Positions 24,619 to 32,655 of a stretch of 33,557 nucleotides of DNA are shown here, one piece after another; position 1 is the first letter of the stretch, and the number at the start of each line of letters is the position of its first letter. The notes under the pieces were generated by a model. The model had not been told where the DNA came from. It was given only the letters and a program-made list of their open reading frames with translations, and ran no database searches. Position numbers and translations under genes: made by a program. Source of the DNA: SZAS-3 sp964386785 (lineage in GTDB: Bacteria > Chlamydiota > Chlamydiia > Chlamydiales > JAAKFR01); NCBI GenBank assembly GCA_964386785.1, contig CAYLUD010000012.1, forward strand, positions 1-33,557, in the 5' to 3' direction.

Positions 24619-25769
24619 GATTGAAACACCATGGAGGGATCAAGACGAGTGACTTGAAGAACACTAGCCCAAGCAGCTAGTAGCGTAATGCCATAGAGGC
24701 TTGCTCCACTGAAAGCAAATAGCCACCAAGGCAAGGTGAAAGAAAGCTCAGAATCTGCAGCGCAGAAGGCAAATAATGCAGTCAGTCCCATACCTAAAGA
24801 CCACCCTAAAGTTGCTACTAACGAAGCTTGTACCCAGACCATATTCCTCAATAAATTGGAGGTAGCTCCCATAGCTTTAAAGGTAGCAAAGTAGCGCAGG
24901 TGGTCATGAATATACGAAAAAAAAGACTGACCGCAGATTGCAGACCCAATCACAAAACCTAAAAAAACAGCCACCCCAAAATTAATAGGAATCCCTGTTT
25001 TAGTGAGGTAGTATTGTACTGTGAGATTACGAAACTGAGAAGTTGTGTAGGCAGCCAGGCCAGTCACTTGCTGAATTCTTTTTGCTACCTCTTGTATCTC
25101 TTGACCTGGAGCTACTTTGACTAGAATAAAAGAGAGGGAATTGCGCTCTTTGGGAGCAAATTCCATCGCGCGAGCAAACGTCGTATATATGACTGGTTGC
25201 GATTGAAAGGTACGTGTGGTACGGCAGATCCCGACTACTTTGGCTCGCGTATCATTTAATTCTAGCACATCTCCTAATCCTAAAGGGCGTTGGCGCCCTG
25301 TAGCATCTGTTACTGCTAGTTTGTCTTGTGCTCCGATCTGATTTACGATGATGCCATCAGGAAAGCGTAGGTTGGTAATGGACCCTTCTACCATACGAGG
25401 AGGGCCTCCTATCAAGGTCGCATCGTCGATCCCAATCACATTACACAGTTGAAAGGCTCCTGAAGGAAGACGTGCTTTTAGGAGTCCCTTATATAGTGGC
25501 ATAGCCCACGCTACCCCATTGATGCCACGGGTTTGCATCAGTTTTGTCATTTTGAAGGGTTTGATATCATCAATGTACTGTACTTGACGCTCCATCACCC
25601 AAATGTCAGCTTGATTGGTATCTTGTAAAAAACCATATGTCCTCTGCATCAGCCCTACAAAAATGCCGGATTGCTGCGTGATAATGAAGGCTGAAAAAGT
25701 TAATCCAAGTAGGATGCCAATGCACTTAGATTTATCTCCAAGTAGCATTTTGATTGCATACTTCAACAT
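24615..25769 (-). CDS. ABC exporter permease, FtsX/DevC family
   Basis: Inner membrane permease, 384 aa. One membrane helix near the N-terminus (ILLGLTFSAFIITQQSGIFV) is followed by a large periplasmic domain (about 40-250; ADIWVMERQVQYIDDIKPF is typical of the DevC group), then three helices in the C-terminal third. This is the four-helix topology of MacB/FtsX/DevC-type exporters. ATG 25769 is preferred: it overlaps the end of the upstream gene by 7 nt and is preceded by a G-rich stretch; a GTG at 25775 would add two residues. Together with the adjoining adaptor and outer membrane factor, it would form a tripartite exporter from the inner membrane to outside the cell. Confidence 0.9.
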   Translation of the reverse strand: MLKYAIKMLLGDKSKCIGILLGLTFSAFIITQQSGIFVGLMQRTYGFLQDTNQADIWVMERQVQYIDDIKPFKMTKLMQTRGINGVAWAMPLYKGLLKARLPSGAFQLCNVIGIDDATLIGGPPRMVEGSITNLRFPDGIIVNQIGAQDKLAVTDATGRQRPLGLGDVLELNDTRAKVVGICRTTRTFQSQPVIYTTFARAMEFAPKERNSLSFILVKVAPGQEIQEVAKRIQQVTGLAAYTTSQFRNLTVQYYLTKTGIPINFGVAVFLGFVIGSAICGQSFFSYIHDHLRYFATFKAMGATSNLLRNMVWVQASLVATLGWSLGMGLTALFAFCAADSELSFTLPWWLFAFSGASLYGITLLAAWASVLQVTRLDPSMVFQS

Positions 25770-27142
25770 TCCCACCCACCCCCTAGTGCTTTGTAGACGG
25801 AAATCAATTGATGAAGAAGTTCATATTGAATAGATAGGTAGTTCAACTGAGCGGTGAATAAATTTCTTTCGATTTCAATAAAAAATAGAAAGTCTTCCAC
25901 TCCACCAATATATAGAATTTCTGCTAGCTCTCGTGATGCTAGGTAATTTTCTGTTTCTTCTTTTGACGTTTGCACTGCTAGAGACATTTGAGAATAACCC
26001 ACGAGTCCACTTTCCATTTCTTGTAGTGCTTTTAGTACGATTTGCTCGTATTGTAATGCTGCTTCATGTTGCTTCGCTGTTTCACTTCGAATGAAGGATC
26101 GAATATGGCCACCATGAAAGAGGGGTTGTAGCAGTGAGGGTTCCACGATCCATTGTCTGGATTCACGTTGAAATAGTTGTGTCGCAAACCCAGAGGCAAA
26201 GCCAAAGAGGCTACTGAGTGAGAGTGTAGGAAAGAGTTCTTTTCTTGCAGCAAGGACCCGTGCTCCTGAAGCAGCTAAGTCATATTCTGCCCCTCGTACA
26301 TCACCACGACGACAGAGTAAATCGCAGGGTAAGGTATGAGGGATTTTACCTATCCCTATTGGCAGAGGGGACCAGTTCGTAAAATAGGGCAGTAGCTCTT
26401 CCGGGGGTAGATCTACCAATACGGCTAGACTAAATATAGTTTGTTTCCTTTCCATTTCCAATTGAGGGAGTTCCGTTTGTCGGGCATTTAAGACGCTTTT
26501 TGCTGTATATAGATCCAGGGCGGGATCGATGCCTGCTGCAAAACGATCAGATAAAAATGTAACCAGTTGAGTTTCAAACTGAATATGGTCCTGTGTAACG
26601 AGAAGCTGTTGCTGTACTTCTAGAATATGGAAGTAGAGGGCAGCTACTTCCGCTGTAATCGATACATGGATTTGTCGCACTCTCTCTGCTTCTCCAATAT
26701 AGTCCATCCCTGCAGCGCGCGCTCGATCTATGATTTTCCCAAATAGATCTAACTCCCAAACGGAATCGAATCCAACTTGAAATAACGAGGTGAATGTTCC
26801 TCCAAGAAATGGGGATCCAGGCACAGTCTGACTATTCCGTATGCGATCGAAAATATCTACTTGATCTACCCATGGTAGAAGATAGGAAAACTCCATGCCA
26901 TAGACAGCGCGTGCTTGGCAGATTTTTTCTCTAGCGATTTGTAAATCCAGGTTACAGCGTATGGCTCGTTCGATGAGTTGGCTTAGAATAGGGTCTTCAA
27001 ATTGTTCCCACCACTGACTGAGGTCTACGGCTCCTCGGGCGTGCTCAGGTACCCCAGCCTCCTCTTCAAACAGAGGAGGCATTTCAAAATAGGGATGATG
27101 TAAACAGCAGCTGGTTAAGAGTACAAGACACAAGAGTCTCAT
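25763..27142 (-). CDS. Outer membrane efflux lipoprotein, TolC/NodT family
   Basis: 459 aa. It starts with a lipoprotein signal (MRLLCLVLLTSCC, lipobox LTSC), so it should be lipid-anchored in the outer membrane, as for NodT/OprM-like factors. The body has the two-fold outer membrane efflux domain: an N-terminal WWEQFEDPILSQLIERAI, the characteristic SVWELDLFGKI, then long coiled-coil helices and a second half beginning around residue 270 with LAASGARVLAARKELFPTLS and ending in LSIQYELLHQLISVYKALGGGW, all family hallmarks. It forms the outer channel of a tripartite exporter. It overlaps the adaptor gene by ATGA and the permease by 7 nt. Unlike most DevBCA clusters, the TolC partner is built into the operon, between adaptor and permease. 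Confidence 0.92.
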   Translation of the reverse strand: MRLLCLVLLTSCCLHHPYFEMPPLFEEEAGVPEHARGAVDLSQWWEQFEDPILSQLIERAIRCNLDLQIAREKICQARAVYGMEFSYLLPWVDQVDIFDRIRNSQTVPGSPFLGGTFTSLFQVGFDSVWELDLFGKIIDRARAAGMDYIGEAERVRQIHVSITAEVAALYFHILEVQQQLLVTQDHIQFETQLVTFLSDRFAAGIDPALDLYTAKSVLNARQTELPQLEMERKQTIFSLAVLVDLPPEELLPYFTNWSPLPIGIGKIPHTLPCDLLCRRGDVRGAEYDLAASGARVLAARKELFPTLSLSSLFGFASGFATQLFQRESRQWIVEPSLLQPLFHGGHIRSFIRSETAKQHEAALQYEQIVLKALQEMESGLVGYSQMSLAVQTSKEETENYLASRELAEILYIGGVEDFLFFIEIERNLFTAQLNYLSIQYELLHQLISVYKALGGGWEC

Positions 27143-28218
27143 GGAGACCTCTCTCTAGGCTTTGCCTCTACAAAGACATCAAGCAATTCTCCAGGGTAGA
27201 TCGGTAAGGAGCGGGTATCAATTTCGTACACCACTTCTAAAACACGAGTATCTACGAGTTCGTTGGTGCCTCCTGCAAGATTTTTTTTCGCTTTTAGATA
27301 GGGTTCGATATAGAGAAAGGATAGAGGGGTGGTTAAAGAACTGTTCCCACGGATATACGCTGTCCCTGGGGCATGGGGAATCAGTCGCCAGATCTCTTCT
27401 TCATCGATCGATACGCGCAGGTAGAGAGTGTCCATAGATCCGAATAGAATGGCGGGAAGCTCGGATCCTGGGACAGAAAATTCTCCCCGATGAATGTTCA
27501 TTTGTAGGACACACCCAGAAAAAGGAGCACAGATCGTTGCTCGGGCTATTTTGTTTAATACTTGATATATAGCAGCTTCTGCTTCTTCTTTTTCAGCTCG
27601 ATAGATATGTAAATCCGCTTCCCATGCCCCAGCGAGCAATAGATTTAAGTTGGCTTCTGCTTCAGCGAATTGATATGTCGCAATTTTATATTCAAATTCT
27701 CGATCTAAGAAATTCTCTCTACTGATCGCGCGTGGATCCTTCAATTCTTCAGCAAGTTGGAGGTGCATTTTTTTTTGAAGTAATTGTTGGCAGGCTTGCT
27801 CACAACTTGCTTGCGAGATCGGAATATTTTCTGGACGAGGTAACCGTAACTGTCGTTCGTACTTTGCAATGGCTACCGCAAGTGAAGTGAATTTTTGTTC
27901 TAACTCGAATCGTAAATCACTCGTATCTAATGAAAATAAAGGTTCCCCAGCACTCACTCGATATCCCGTATCCACATAGGTGAGGTCTACAATTTCACCA
28001 GTCGGTGAGGTGATTTCCACCTCTTCGGATGAGGATTCTACAATCCCAGTAGCAGCAATAAAATGAGTATAGGGAGAGAAGGGTGGTGGGTATGGAATTG
28101 GAGCGGAAGGCCATTGGCGTTGTGTAACAAACACAGTAATGCCCCCAGCTATTATTCCTACGATTGCCAATACGATTAGAATGCGGTACACATCAACAGT
28201 GAGCAATTCACGTGCCAA
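27139..28218 (-). CDS. Membrane fusion (adaptor) protein, HlyD/DevB family
   Basis: 359 aa, anchored by one N-terminal helix (about residues 11-31). A beta/lipoyl half-motif follows (GIVESSSEEVEITSPTGEIV, then VDTGYRVSAGEPLFSLDTSD), a moderately long coiled coil (about 105-225), the returning half-lipoyl segment ATICAPFSGCVLQMNIHRGE, and a C-terminal beta domain ending YPGELLDVFVEAKP. Such adaptors bridge the inner membrane exporter and a TolC-type outer channel. The start is TTG 28218; no in-frame ATG exists before the membrane helix and the Shine-Dalgarno is poor, so expression may be low. First gene of the export unit, divergent from the giant repeat-bearing gene. Confidence 0.9.
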   Translation of the reverse strand: MARELLTVDVYRILIVLAIVGIIAGGITVFVTQRQWPSAPIPYPPPFSPYTHFIAATGIVESSSEEVEITSPTGEIVDLTYVDTGYRVSAGEPLFSLDTSDLRFELEQKFTSLAVAIAKYERQLRLPRPENIPISQASCEQACQQLLQKKMHLQLAEELKDPRAISRENFLDREFEYKIATYQFAEAEANLNLLLAGAWEADLHIYRAEKEEAEAAIYQVLNKIARATICAPFSGCVLQMNIHRGEFSVPGSELPAILFGSMDTLYLRVSIDEEEIWRLIPHAPGTAYIRGNSSLTTPLSFLYIEPYLKAKKNLAGGTNELVDTRVLEVVYEIDTRSLPIYPGELLDVFVEAKPRERSP

Positions 28219-28352
28219 GACCAGCTGGTAGACGTTGCTATTCTATGCTAAGCGTCGGATGCTACTCTCATGATGCAAGGAAAGGAAGGCAATTACTATC
28301 CAGGTGCTTTTTTGTGCACATATCGTATGATAGATCTACGATTATTTTTTTC

Positions 28353-28382
28353 TTGAATATATCGATTTCCCCATTCTAGCAT
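28353..28382 (+). promoter_or_regulatory. Possible promoter of the giant protein gene
   Basis: TTGAAT (28353-28358), an 18-nt spacer and TAGCAT (28377-28382), about 40 nt upstream of the ATG at 28425. Each box matches four of six consensus positions or better, in an AT-rich setting. Weak evidence. Confidence 0.3.
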
Positions 28383-28424
28383 ATCGGTCACAAAAATATT
28401 TTGTTAAGAGTGAGGAAGGTGAAT

Positions 28425-31400
28425 ATGAGTGGACCTTTTCATAATGACCCGGGGTTCCCCTATGTAGTCACGCATCACATTACTATTACAGCGTGGGAGC
28501 ATAGGGATTTCTATCCGTTGCCTGTATGGTCGCCGCAGCATATTATGTATGGCAACGGCTTGGAGCAGACATTTCCTTATTCTTTCGCTGTAAGGCCGCA
28601 GTATTATAACCACGGCTTAGGGCCGGTGAGGCCGCCACACACCGACTGGAGAGTGCGCAACGTCGCCCAACAGACCATAAGACCTCCTTCGTCCACTGTG
28701 TCTCCATTATGGACCCCGCCACCACCCTCCACGCATGGGTCTAGACCTTTGCCAGAGCGTCCTTCTGATGCCCAAGTTAGCATTCCTACTTCCAGACATC
28801 CTGAAGCAGCTAAGGATACGCCTTCTGAGCAGACGACGGAGGGCCTAAGAAACCCAATTGGAGATGAGACAAGTCAACTCGTCAGTCAGGATGCACCATC
28901 GGGGGAACCCAGCTCCCTACCATCAGAACATACCAAGAATCTGCAGGAAATGGATACGCCTTCTGAGCAGACGACGGAGGGCCTAAGAAACCCAATTGGA
29001 GATGAGACAAGTCAACTCGTCAGTCAGGATGCACCATCGGGGGAACCCAGCTCCCTACCATCAGAACATACCGAGAATCTGCAGGAAATGAATACGCAAT
29101 CAGGTAAAAAAACATGGGCGTTAGTTGTACAAGGATCTACTACACCACGTAATAATGAGGTTTCTGTACCCTCAGTATTGCAATGTGTAGAGCAACCTAG
29201 TACATTAGCTACACAGCAAGACAAGCAGGGTGGGCATCGTGCGGAACCCCCACAGCATGGTGCTCCACAGTCGGGTAATAGAAAAAAACCACACTCTTCC
29301 CAGTCTCGATATCCGCAATCTACAAAGGGCTCAAAAGGCCCACCACAAACAGTAACGCGGCACAATCCCAAAGTATCTAATACCGATCCACTACAACCCA
29401 ATCCTGTGCAAAATAGGAATTCGCAACATACCCCCCGGATGAATCGTGATTTGGATCGACGGAACAAATCAGCTGGCGATACCTCGCATACGCCTGTTAG
29501 CTCTATGAGTTCTCATCCTGATGATGGCCAACGCCGACCTTCCAATCCGACGTCATCGGAAGACACTGTTCCTCCATCAAGCAAGGAATCTAGAGATCAT
29601 CAGGTAGTAGAGGAGCTTTCGCTCAATCAGAAAAACAATACGCAGCCTCCCCAAAAGAAGAAATCTACAAAGGCAGCAGCGTCGTCAAAGCAGAAGCCGA
29701 AACCCACACAGAAGACGAAACTGCAATCTAGCACTAGTGGGGCCAAAGATCCCAAATTAAATCCCTCTCATGCCTCGCTTAATCCGTTTGTATCCATGCG
29801 TGCATGCTTGCCTAGAGAGGCCCCTGTTCAGCTATCCAAAGAGGTAGAAACATTTTTTACGAATTTAAAATCCCAAGTCTCGCAATTGCGAGACATAAAG
29901 ATTTATACTTTTGAAAAAAAGAATATTAAAACAAAAGAGGAAGAGTTTAAAGATGAGGAAGGTCAAATGCTGGAAGCAGCACTTGATAGGTGTGAGACCT
30001 GCATTGCATCTCTTGCCGAGAAGGGGGTATCTCAATCACACCTAGATATCATTAACGATGCTCTACTTGAGATCTTGCGCTTGACATACCCCCATTCGAC
30101 CTCATCAAAGAATGTATGGTCTGTTTTGTTAGGTCCTTATCATGAGGCAGAGCTTCCTTCTTTGTCCTCACAGACGAACGATCCATCGAATCCTCGGAGT
30201 AGAGATGTTACACAGTTACGACTATTGTGTACTATTGGTCGAGTGAGCTTAGTCAACATGCAATTAAGGTCTATATCATCAAAACTCTCTGAAGTCCCAT
30301 TACAACAAATAGACCTAGTTATCGGTGCAATAGATTTTTTGTTCCATCGATATAAAACAGGACGAGCCCTCATATGGAATCTACAAGAAGATCCTATTCT
30401 CCTGCAATACGCACCAGACGAGCACCCAATCACTCAGCTGATAGGAGTGATGGAACAGGCGTATCGATACTTCAATAATAAACAGGGTTACATGCAGGCC
30501 GCTTGGATGCAATGTGTGGGGGAGACTGCTTCATTAGCTCGCGCAAGACCAGAGTACATGAGTCAAGGGAAAGATCCTAAGTCAGCTGCCAAATATTATA
30601 ATTACCTTTGCGCATTGAGCAAGGAAGATATGAAACTGTTTCTGCAAAAGGATATGAGTACCCCTAATACCCGAGCGATAATGTTTCACGAACAACTTCC
30701 TATATGCGTAACTTTTTATGCTACAGCGCTATATCTGGATAATGCACAGCATCAATTAGGCCGTATTGCGGTTAATCACGTCTTAGATTGGCTATCCAAG
30801 GACAAATCTCTTTCAAAGTCGCCGCCAGAATCAAGTGCGGTGAGCTCTCCCTCACGACAACAGTGTCTATACCTATCCGGAGCACTATATCAGTATAGTA
30901 TACATTGTAAAAAAAATCTAAAAGATTCAGTACTTGCTGCTAGATGTTTGAAAGGTGGCCAAATCATGTTTGAGTTAGCCTTTGGACAACATATCAAGAA
31001 GGATCCGAGTCATGAACAAAGGCAATTATGCTATCTACCGTCTTCGATCGGTCTAGGTGATGCTCTGCAGAGCATGGAGTGGACCAAGATGGATATAAAA
31101 GCATTACATCCTTGGTGTTTCCAGGATGCCGCGACTCTGGATCAGCAGCATCCAGATGAGCAAGAGCAGTCCAAACAATCGCCCACGACCGAGTGTCGTG
31201 ATACGGACGAACAACGCAACGCAGTAGGTATGCCTATGGAGTGGATGCGTTGGGCTGTGCAATATGCAGTGGGGTCTAATCCACAATACCTACAGTATGC
31301 TTGGCTCGGCAGACATGATAAATACGTAGTATCGGATAGACCTCCATATTTCGCTGCATGTATCCCTGAGGTGGATCGGGAAAAATGTGACGCTTCATAT

Positions 31401-32492
31401 AAGGACAAGAGGTCTCAGATTGAGAGTTCTTGGAAAACTTATGTTACTTCCGTGGAAAAAACATTAAGTAAGCCAATATCAATAAAGGTACAGGATATAG
31501 AATCGATCAAGAAGGATTTTTTGGAGTTCGTTACAACCGCCATACAAGATATAGCGATTCCTGAATTGCAGAGCTTTATCCGTTCATTGGAGAAGGTTGG
31601 AGTAGACAGTTCTATGGTTTGGTTATGGCAACAATTAGGATGTCAATGGGTTCAAAATCTAGCTCTACGTTATTATGTAGATCTGAGTTGTAATTTTTTG
31701 CTTTCTGATCTGCGTCTACAGCCCCATCAAGAAAAGATGAAAACAGTACTCCTCAAGTTACAAGATCGTAGCAGGAACTTGAACACGTTTGTCGAAAAAA
31801 AACTGGTGGATGAAGCCGCCCTATCGGCATTTGCTCATAAAAAGGTGACAGGCGGTGATCTGCAAGATAAAGGGGTTGATGCCATGCGACAGGTGTTACA
31901 ACAACGCCCCTGTATCGTAAATGAAGGGAAAGCGGCGTATCTATTCCCTTGGGTGACTGGAGACCCTCAGGATAGTATGCCTCATATGTCTCCATTATCC
32001 ATACAAGAGTTAGCTGATTGGGAAAATGAGTTTGCTCCGGGTACTGCTTTAGGAGTCTTAGCTAATGGGTTACAAACATGTCTCACCAATGTGCAGCAAC
32101 AGACAGCTTCTCTTTACGTGGAGCAGCCTATATCTGCTGTGCCTATATCTGATGAGCAGGTTCAACGCTTGCAAGAGATTCCTTGGATACGTTCCATTCT
32201 GCCAGAACAAGCGAAGGATGTGGATCGTATGGCGTTATTTACTTTGTTGACTCATGCATGGATTCGTCATTTTCACGGAGGCGGCATCGTTATAGAACGT
32301 TCAGCAAGTTCTGACCTAGGGTTAAGGCTATCACGTTCTTTCATTCGCGCCATGGCGGAGACAGCATTTGATATCGTGGCGACTAGGGAGCAGCCTCCTG
32401 TTGCTTGGGACGAATTAATAGAAAAAGAAGTGCTTTCCTCATTCCCATGGGTTATAGGTCCTCATGGCAAGGACGTCATGTACATTCTTTGA
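28425..32492 (+). CDS. Giant hypothetical protein, 1355 aa, with disordered repeat-bearing N-terminus and helical C-terminus
   Basis: No family recognised. Start ATG 28425, with AAGGTG five bases upstream. Residues 1-60 are aromatic- and His-rich (MSGPFHNDPGFPYVVTHHIT). About 60-460 are of low complexity in Pro, Ser, Thr, Gln, Asn and Lys and predicted disordered; they include a 46-residue segment present twice in tandem, and a basic stretch (KKKSTKAAASSKQKPKPTQK). From about 460 to the end the protein is folded-looking and mostly helical, with TPR/solenoid-like hints (QCLYLSGALYQYSIHCKKNL) and many Trp. There is no Sec signal or membrane helix. The next gene has a similar N-terminal design, so the two are probably paralogues. 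Size, disorder and lineage restriction suit a secreted host-interacting protein (for example via type III secretion), which remains inference. Confidence 0.85.
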   Translation: MSGPFHNDPGFPYVVTHHITITAWEHRDFYPLPVWSPQHIMYGNGLEQTFPYSFAVRPQYYNHGLGPVRPPHTDWRVRNVAQQTIRPPSSTVSPLWTPPPPSTHGSRPLPERPSDAQVSIPTSRHPEAAKDTPSEQTTEGLRNPIGDETSQLVSQDAPSGEPSSLPSEHTKNLQEMDTPSEQTTEGLRNPIGDETSQLVSQDAPSGEPSSLPSEHTENLQEMNTQSGKKTWALVVQGSTTPRNNEVSVPSVLQCVEQPSTLATQQDKQGGHRAEPPQHGAPQSGNRKKPHSSQSRYPQSTKGSKGPPQTVTRHNPKVSNTDPLQPNPVQNRNSQHTPRMNRDLDRRNKSAGDTSHTPVSSMSSHPDDGQRRPSNPTSSEDTVPPSSKESRDHQVVEELSLNQKNNTQPPQKKKSTKAAASSKQKPKPTQKTKLQSSTSGAKDPKLNPSHASLNPFVSMRACLPREAPVQLSKEVETFFTNLKSQVSQLRDIKIYTFEKKNIKTKEEEFKDEEGQMLEAALDRCETCIASLAEKGVSQSHLDIINDALLEILRLTYPHSTSSKNVWSVLLGPYHEAELPSLSSQTNDPSNPRSRDVTQLRLLCTIGRVSLVNMQLRSISSKLSEVPLQQIDLVIGAIDFLFHRYKTGRALIWNLQEDPILLQYAPDEHPITQLIGVMEQAYRYFNNKQGYMQAAWMQCVGETASLARARPEYMSQGKDPKSAAKYYNYLCALSKEDMKLFLQKDMSTPNTRAIMFHEQLPICVTFYATALYLDNAQHQLGRIAVNHVLDWLSKDKSLSKSPPESSAVSSPSRQQCLYLSGALYQYSIHCKKNLKDSVLAARCLKGGQIMFELAFGQHIKKDPSHEQRQLCYLPSSIGLGDALQSMEWTKMDIKALHPWCFQDAATLDQQHPDEQEQSKQSPTTECRDTDEQRNAVGMPMEWMRWAVQYAVGSNPQYLQYAWLGRHDKYVVSDRPPYFAACIPEVDREKCDASYKDKRSQIESSWKTYVTSVEKTLSKPISIKVQDIESIKKDFLEFVTTAIQDIAIPELQSFIRSLEKVGVDSSMVWLWQQLGCQWVQNLALRYYVDLSCNFLLSDLRLQPHQEKMKTVLLKLQDRSRNLNTFVEKKLVDEAALSAFAHKKVTGGDLQDKGVDAMRQVLQQRPCIVNEGKAAYLFPWVTGDPQDSMPHMSPLSIQELADWENEFAPGTALGVLANGLQTCLTNVQQQTASLYVEQPISAVPISDEQVQRLQEIPWIRSILPEQAKDVDRMALFTLLTHAWIRHFHGGGIVIERSASSDLGLRLSRSFIRAMAETAFDIVATREQPPVAWDELIEKEVLSSFPWVIGPHGKDVMYIL
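28815..29090 (+). repeat. Tandem duplication of a 138-nt in-frame unit
   Basis: Copies at 28815-28952 and 28953-29090, each 46 codons, differ at only one position that I can see (AAG versus GAG, Lys/Glu in HTKN/HTEN). The unit begins DTPSEQTTEGLRNPIGDE and ends NLQEM. The near identity marks a recent duplication or ongoing gene conversion. Confidence 0.95.
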
Positions 32493-32567
32493 TGTAGGAT
32501 ACGTTGATTACACTCTATCTATTGCAAAATGCGGTGCCAAAAAATAGGACGTAGAAGCCATGTCTGG

Positions 32568-32573
32568 TATAAT
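32568..32573 (+). promoter_or_regulatory. Extended -10 promoter element before the second giant gene
   Basis: TGGTATAAT (32565-32573) is a perfect extended -10 box in the 163-nt gap between the two giant genes, about 80 nt before the ATG at 32656. The -35 region is poor, which is tolerated at extended -10 promoters. Suggests independent transcription of the second gene. Confidence 0.45.
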
Positions 32574-32655
32574 GCGCACTCAACGGTTGTTCTGCTTGAA
32601 TTTATCTGTACTCGCGTTCTAGAATTTTCGCGCGTATTAGAATACAAGTATTGTA

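Noticed and set aside
28815..29090. CRISPR-like array
   Set aside because: Only two adjoining copies without spacers, in frame within a gene: a coding duplication.
29024..29467. 147-residue cysteine-rich minus-strand frame inside the giant gene
   Set aside because: The cysteines come from the reverse complement of Thr/Ala/Pro-rich codons of the disordered region; there is no ribosome site and it is fully contained in a real gene.
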